Of a stretch of 7,732 nucleotides of DNA, positions 4,638-7,732 are shown one piece after another. Where the stretch lies: contig JAQGOW010000120.1 of assembly GCA_028293405.1 (NCBI GenBank), positions 1-7,732 on the forward strand, read 5' to 3'. The notes beneath the pieces are model-generated. The model was not told where the DNA came from. It made no database searches and was given only the letters and a program-made list of their open reading frames with translations. This DNA is from Verrucomicrobiales bacterium (GTDB lineage: Bacteria; Verrucomicrobiota; Verrucomicrobiia; Limisphaerales; Palsa-1400). The translations under genes were made by a program, and so were the position numbers. Within the stretch, counting starts at the first letter, position 1; the number at the start of each line of letters is the position of its first letter.

Positions 4638-6722
4638 TTAAGGCGATCGACTGACGCGATGAAACTGAATCGGTGCGGTCGCGGGTGTTGTTGTTTCAAT
4701 AAAATCGCCGGTGCCTGACACTGTCGTTAGGGTTTGCCATCCGGTTCCAAAATTAGGTCGCGCATCGATATTGTAAGTCTTGCCCGTCGCGCTAGGGAAA
4801 CGCAAATGTGCATTGCCGTTGCTCAAGGTCAAAGCAGTGAGAAAATCGCCCAAGGCACCCGGCTGGTAGTATTCAAATATTGTCGAGGTGCCGTAACCAG
4901 AATGAGTAGATCCACTCACCACATAAATTCTGCCGGACGCAAGGAGCGGGGAAATCGCATACCGCGCGGTCGGCATGGGTGTGCCAGCCCGCCACGTGTT
5001 AAGCCCGGGATTGTAGATATCGACTCTTGAGAAAACGCCGTTGGTGGCGCCAGGGCTAGTCAACGTTTCGCCGCCTATGAGGTAGAACTCTCCATTGTAA
5101 TAAGGGGCTTTGGCAACGCCGGAGCGGCCAATGGGCATTGGCGCAATACCGGAATTGGTGTTATCGCTGGAACGCCAGATATCAGTCGCGGGATCGTAAA
5201 CTTGGACGGTGTTAAAACCATCTTCGATGGTACCGGCGGATCCAGCGCGACCGCCAAAGACGTAGAACTTACGGCCATCGGTGCCGCCGGCGGTGTGATG
5301 GGCAGCCTTCGGCATTTTCGCGAGCATCGTCCAGGTATTGCTGGTTGGGTTGTATTTGGCGTGCTTATCGTTCGGCGACCACGTCACCAAACCGCCGGCA
5401 ACGTAAATCTCTCCATTGATCAGCGCGGACGCGGCGGCCCCGAAGAGAAAAGGCGCGGTCGCGCCCGTGGTCCAAGTATCGCTCGAAGGATTGTAAATCT
5501 GAACCTTACCCCAGCCGTTGTCGTTTTGGGCGCCGAGCACGAAGAGCTTGCCGTTGTAAACGTCGGCACAATGGTGGTCATAAGGATACGGTCGCGCGGA
5601 TGCGAACGACCAATTAGTTGCTGCCAGATTGAACGTGGCCGTAGCGTTGGTGGCAAAGCCAAGAATGTACAATTTGTTGCTGATAATGCCCCCCGCGATT
5701 TCGGAATAGGGCGTCGGCATGGCAGGGCCGGTTGCCCAGAACTCTTCGAGCACGCCGGTGCGCGTAGCGTTGACAGGCAGGTTGTTGTAGTTTTGTCCAC
5801 CGTGAGCGACGATGACTTTGCTCCCAACTACTTTGCCAGCGCATGAAACGAGATTCACCGGAAGCGGAGGCAACTCGGTCCATGTGTTTGAGGTCGGATC
5901 GAACTCGGAAACGTTGGGCATGGCATTGATTGACGCCGCATTGTTTCGTCCTCCAATCATCAGCACTCGTTCGTTTAGGACAAAGGAGCTCAGTTCCGCA
6001 TGCGACCGAGGGGCGAGCATGTCGGGCAGACGTGTCCAGGTGTTCGCGATCGGGTCGAACATATCAACGCGAGCGGTATCAATGGAACTGATGTCATGAC
6101 CGTGCGCGCCGCCGAAGACGTAAATTTTTCCACTCACGACCTGCGCCGTAAAGTGGCCGCGAGCGTCGGGCATAGCGAGGGCGTTGGACCAAGAGGTGAC
6201 ATTGTCGAGGAATAGCACCCAATGATTGGTTGAATCGGTTTGGCGATCGGGCAAATAGCCGCCGAAATAATGGAGAGTGCGTCCCACAACCACAAGAGCA
6301 CCGCCACCGCGGGCCGCAGGGAGTGCTGGACCTGCCGTCCAAGAGTTTGCCGTGACATCGTATTTCCACACTGAATTCGTGGCCGGCCCGGGATTTTGTC
6401 CGACGAACCCTCCGGCGACCCATACAACATTGCCGTCAACAGCGGGTGTAAAATGGGTCTCAGCAACTGGCATGTTCGCGAGTTGCGACCATGTGTTGTT
6501 GGCGGGATTGTAAACATCGACGCGATTAGTCGCGTTCAGATTGCTATCAACAAATCCGCCGAAGACATAGAACTTGCCGCCAACGACAGCGGCTGCTCCT
6601 TCAACGCGGTTTATCGGCGCGTTGGCGGCTGATTGCCAATGGAAAGTAGCTGCATATGCAGTTGTGTAAAATCCCAGCCCCAATACCAACAATCCCGTTC
6701 GCACAAAACCGATACTAGTCAA
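4638..6722 (-). CDS. Secreted kelch-repeat double beta-propeller protein
   Basis: This 694-residue protein has a signal peptide (about 1-24, cleavage likely after TAYA). About twelve kelch-type blades follow (roughly 30-620), each with the FYVFGG-like strand and a later N-(T/S)-W, for example GGKFYVFGGF…NTWSQLANMP and NGEFYLIGGE…NTWRAGTPMP. Twelve blades suggest two six-bladed propellers in tandem. The last 73 residues (622-694) form a small beta domain (HLRFPSATGKTYNI, WQTLTTVSGTG, IQFHRV) common at the C-termini of large secreted Verrucomicrobiota and Planctomycetes proteins. No catalytic motif was recognised; carbohydrate, protein or surface binding is plausible but not shown. The start is uncertain: TTG at 6722 directly abuts a strong hairpin and has no SD, and GTG at 6704 (MRTGLLVLGLGF…) would still give a good signal peptide. 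It lies downstream of dxs on the same strand and converges with degP. Confidence 0.85.
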   Translation of the reverse strand: MTSIGFVRTGLLVLGLGFYTTAYAATFHWQSAANAPINRVEGAAAVVGGKFYVFGGFVDSNLNATNRVDVYNPANNTWSQLANMPVAETHFTPAVDGNVVWVAGGFVGQNPGPATNSVWKYDVTANSWTAGPALPAARGGGALVVVGRTLHYFGGYLPDRQTDSTNHWVLFLDNVTSWSNALAMPDARGHFTAQVVSGKIYVFGGAHGHDISSIDTARVDMFDPIANTWTRLPDMLAPRSHAELSSFVLNERVLMIGGRNNAASINAMPNVSEFDPTSNTWTELPPLPVNLVSCAGKVVGSKVIVAHGGQNYNNLPVNATRTGVLEEFWATGPAMPTPYSEIAGGIISNKLYILGFATNATATFNLAATNWSFASARPYPYDHHCADVYNGKLFVLGAQNDNGWGKVQIYNPSSDTWTTGATAPFLFGAAASALINGEIYVAGGLVTWSPNDKHAKYNPTSNTWTMLAKMPKAAHHTAGGTDGRKFYVFGGRAGSAGTIEDGFNTVQVYDPATDIWRSSDNTNSGIAPMPIGRSGVAKAPYYNGEFYLIGGETLTSPGATNGVFSRVDIYNPGLNTWRAGTPMPTARYAISPLLASGRIYVVSGSTHSGYGTSTIFEYYQPGALGDFLTALTLSNGNAHLRFPSATGKTYNIDARPNFGTGWQTLTTVSGTGDFIETTTPATAPIQFHRVSRSP

Positions 6723-6750
6723 GTCGCGCCCGACGGGAATCGGGCGCGAC
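6723..6750 (-). terminator. Perfect 11-bp hairpin between dxs and the kelch gene
   Basis: GTCGCGCCCGA (6723-6733) is the exact reverse complement of TCGGGCGCGAC (6740-6750), with a 6-nt loop. On the minus strand it begins 28 nt after the dxs stop, the position of a terminator, but no U-tract follows on either strand. It also directly precedes the TTG start of the kelch gene, so if transcribed it would sit at the initiation site. It could act as a terminator or 3'-end-protecting stem for dxs, or as a control stem for the kelch gene. Because the palindrome is symmetric, it could work on either strand. Confidence 0.45.
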
Positions 6751-6778
6751 CACGAAAGGCGTCTCCAACGTTCTCCGT

Positions 6779-7732
6779 TTACGCAACGGCGCTGAGGCTG
6801 GTCACATTGCCGGGCTGGGCCGCAAGGAATTGAGCTTTGATTTGCGCGACAATCTGCGGAGCGGTGAGGCTGTATTTGTTGCGCAGATATTCGACGGTGC
6901 TGGCGTGTTCGATAAATTGGTCAGGCCAACCGACGCGCAAGACAGGCGTGTTGATGCGCTTGTCGTTGAGCAATTCGCAGACACTTGATCCATAGCCACC
7001 AGGGAGCACGTGATCTTCCATCGTCACGACCAATTCCGCAGCGCGTCCAAAAAATTCGGTCGTGCCGGAGTCGATTGGTTTGGTGAAGCGCGGATTGATA
7101 ACGGCGCAGTTGTAACCTTCAGCGGTGAGCTGCTCAGCGACCTGCTTTGCGACACCGTGGAAGTTGCCCAAGCCGAACAGCGCAACTTTCTTACCTTTGC
7201 TGGAACCGAAATTTTGCGTAACTTCGGCCTTGCCGATTTCGACGACCTTTGGCGATTCCTTGATCGGCACGCCTTCAGCAGCGCCGCGAGGATAGCGGAT
7301 GAAGGTCGGACCTTTTTGCAACGTGCAGGTGAACATCATGTCCACGAGTTCGTCTTCATCCTTAGGCGCCATGCAAACAATGCTCGGGACGCAGCGTAGA
7401 TACGCGATATCGAACAGGCCGTGGTGCGTCGGGCCGTCGTTGGCGGAGAGGCCAGCACGGTCCATGCAGAAAATCACGGGCAGTTCTTGAAGAGCAACGT
7501 CGTGAATAATGCAATCGTAGGAACGTTGCAGGAACGTCGAGTAAATTGCGACCACCGGGTGGAAGCCCATCGTGGCCATACCGGCGGCGAACAGCACGGC
7601 GTGTTCCTCAGCGATACCGACGTCGTAGTAACGTTCCGGCATGGCTTTTTCCAAAGCTTTCAAACCGGTGCCACTGGGCATCGCAGCCGTGATGCCGACA
7701 ATCGATGTGTCTTTTTTGCAAAGCTTGACCAT
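6779..7732 (-). CDS. dxs: 1-deoxy-D-xylulose-5-phosphate synthase (C-terminal part)
   Basis: DXS condenses pyruvate and glyceraldehyde-3-phosphate, using thiamine diphosphate, into 1-deoxy-D-xylulose 5-phosphate, the entry step of the MEP isoprenoid pathway and a precursor for thiamine and pyridoxal. The window holds the last 317 residues of a protein that is usually about 620-640 long; the N-terminal ThDP-binding domain lies beyond the right edge, and the ATG at the edge is an internal Met. Visible are the transketolase-like pyrimidine-binding domain with DVGIAEEHAV (catalytic Glu42 of the fragment, equivalent to E. coli Glu370), AIYSTFLQRSYDCIIHDVAL (62-81), DRAGL…DGPTHHGLFD and RYPRGAAEGV. 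The C-terminal transketolase domain (about 180-300) follows, with FTKPID, TMEDHVLPGGYGS and VGWPDQFIEHAS. All expected motifs in this half are intact. The TAA is at 6779-6781, and a hairpin follows before the kelch gene. Confidence 0.95.
   Translation of the reverse strand: MVKLCKKDTSIVGITAAMPSGTGLKALEKAMPERYYDVGIAEEHAVLFAAGMATMGFHPVVAIYSTFLQRSYDCIIHDVALQELPVIFCMDRAGLSANDGPTHHGLFDIAYLRCVPSIVCMAPKDEDELVDMMFTCTLQKGPTFIRYPRGAAEGVPIKESPKVVEIGKAEVTQNFGSSKGKKVALFGLGNFHGVAKQVAEQLTAEGYNCAVINPRFTKPIDSGTTEFFGRAAELVVTMEDHVLPGGYGSSVCELLNDKRINTPVLRVGWPDQFIEHASTVEYLRNKYSLTAPQIVAQIKAQFLAAQPGNVTSLSAVA

Noticed and set aside
5202..5846. 214-codon open frame on the plus strand inside the kelch gene
   Set aside because: It is the antisense of repeated kelch codons. 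The kelch frame has a signal peptide and about twelve regular blades, while this one has no domain.
7010..7399. 129-codon plus-strand frame inside dxs
   Set aside because: It is a shadow of dxs, whose frame matches known DXS sequence throughout.
1..7732. CRISPR array, tRNA, rRNA, insertion sequence or prophage
   Set aside because: No regularly spaced repeats, cloverleaf-like segments, transposase or integrase motifs, or terminal inverted repeats flanking a gene were seen.

Overview
The window reads as ordinary chromosomal DNA of a Gram-negative bacterium, most likely a member of the Verrucomicrobiota. This is an inference from gene style. The evidence is a secreted kelch protein ending in the small C-terminal beta domain (…GKTYNI…WQTLTTVSGTG…FHRV) typical of Verrucomicrobiota and Planctomycetes, a periplasmic DegP/HtrA protease, clustered small DUF883-like proteins, and frequent weak or missing Shine-Dalgarno (SD) sites. 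No mobile element, CRISPR array, tRNA or rRNA was recognised.

Left part (1-1861): a urate-degradation module. Three minus-strand genes run uraD (OHCU decarboxylase), uraH (5-hydroxyisourate hydrolase) and the first 27 codons of an allantoate amidohydrolase-like gene cut by the left edge. Diverging from them is a puuD-type membrane urate oxidase. Together they would convert urate to 5-hydroxyisourate (PuuD), OHCU (UraH), S-allantoin (UraD) and, after an allantoinase not seen here, degrade allantoate (AllC-like). The PuuD lacks the C-terminal cytochrome c domain of the characterised enzyme.

Middle (1862-2975): three small plus-strand genes for proteins with a charged, helical N-terminal part and a glycine-rich C-terminal membrane segment. 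The first two are tandem paralogues of the DUF883/YqjD/ElaB type and the third is more divergent. A possible ECF-sigma-like promoter precedes them, which would suit a stress-response role.

Right part (2976-7732): a 187-bp spacer with a nested inverted repeat leads to a complete Do-family (DegP/HtrA) protease with a signal peptide, an intact His-Asp-Ser triad and two PDZ domains. It converges, with only 2 bp between stop codons, on a 694-codon secreted protein with about twelve kelch blades. A perfect 11-bp hairpin separates that gene from the C-terminal half of dxs (1-deoxy-D-xylulose-5-phosphate synthase), which runs off the right edge.

No clearly new multi-gene system is evident. The most unusual points are the cytochrome-less PuuD, the DUF883-like tandem with its possible stress promoter, the hairpin between the degP SD and start, the nested inverted repeat, and the twelve-blade kelch protein.
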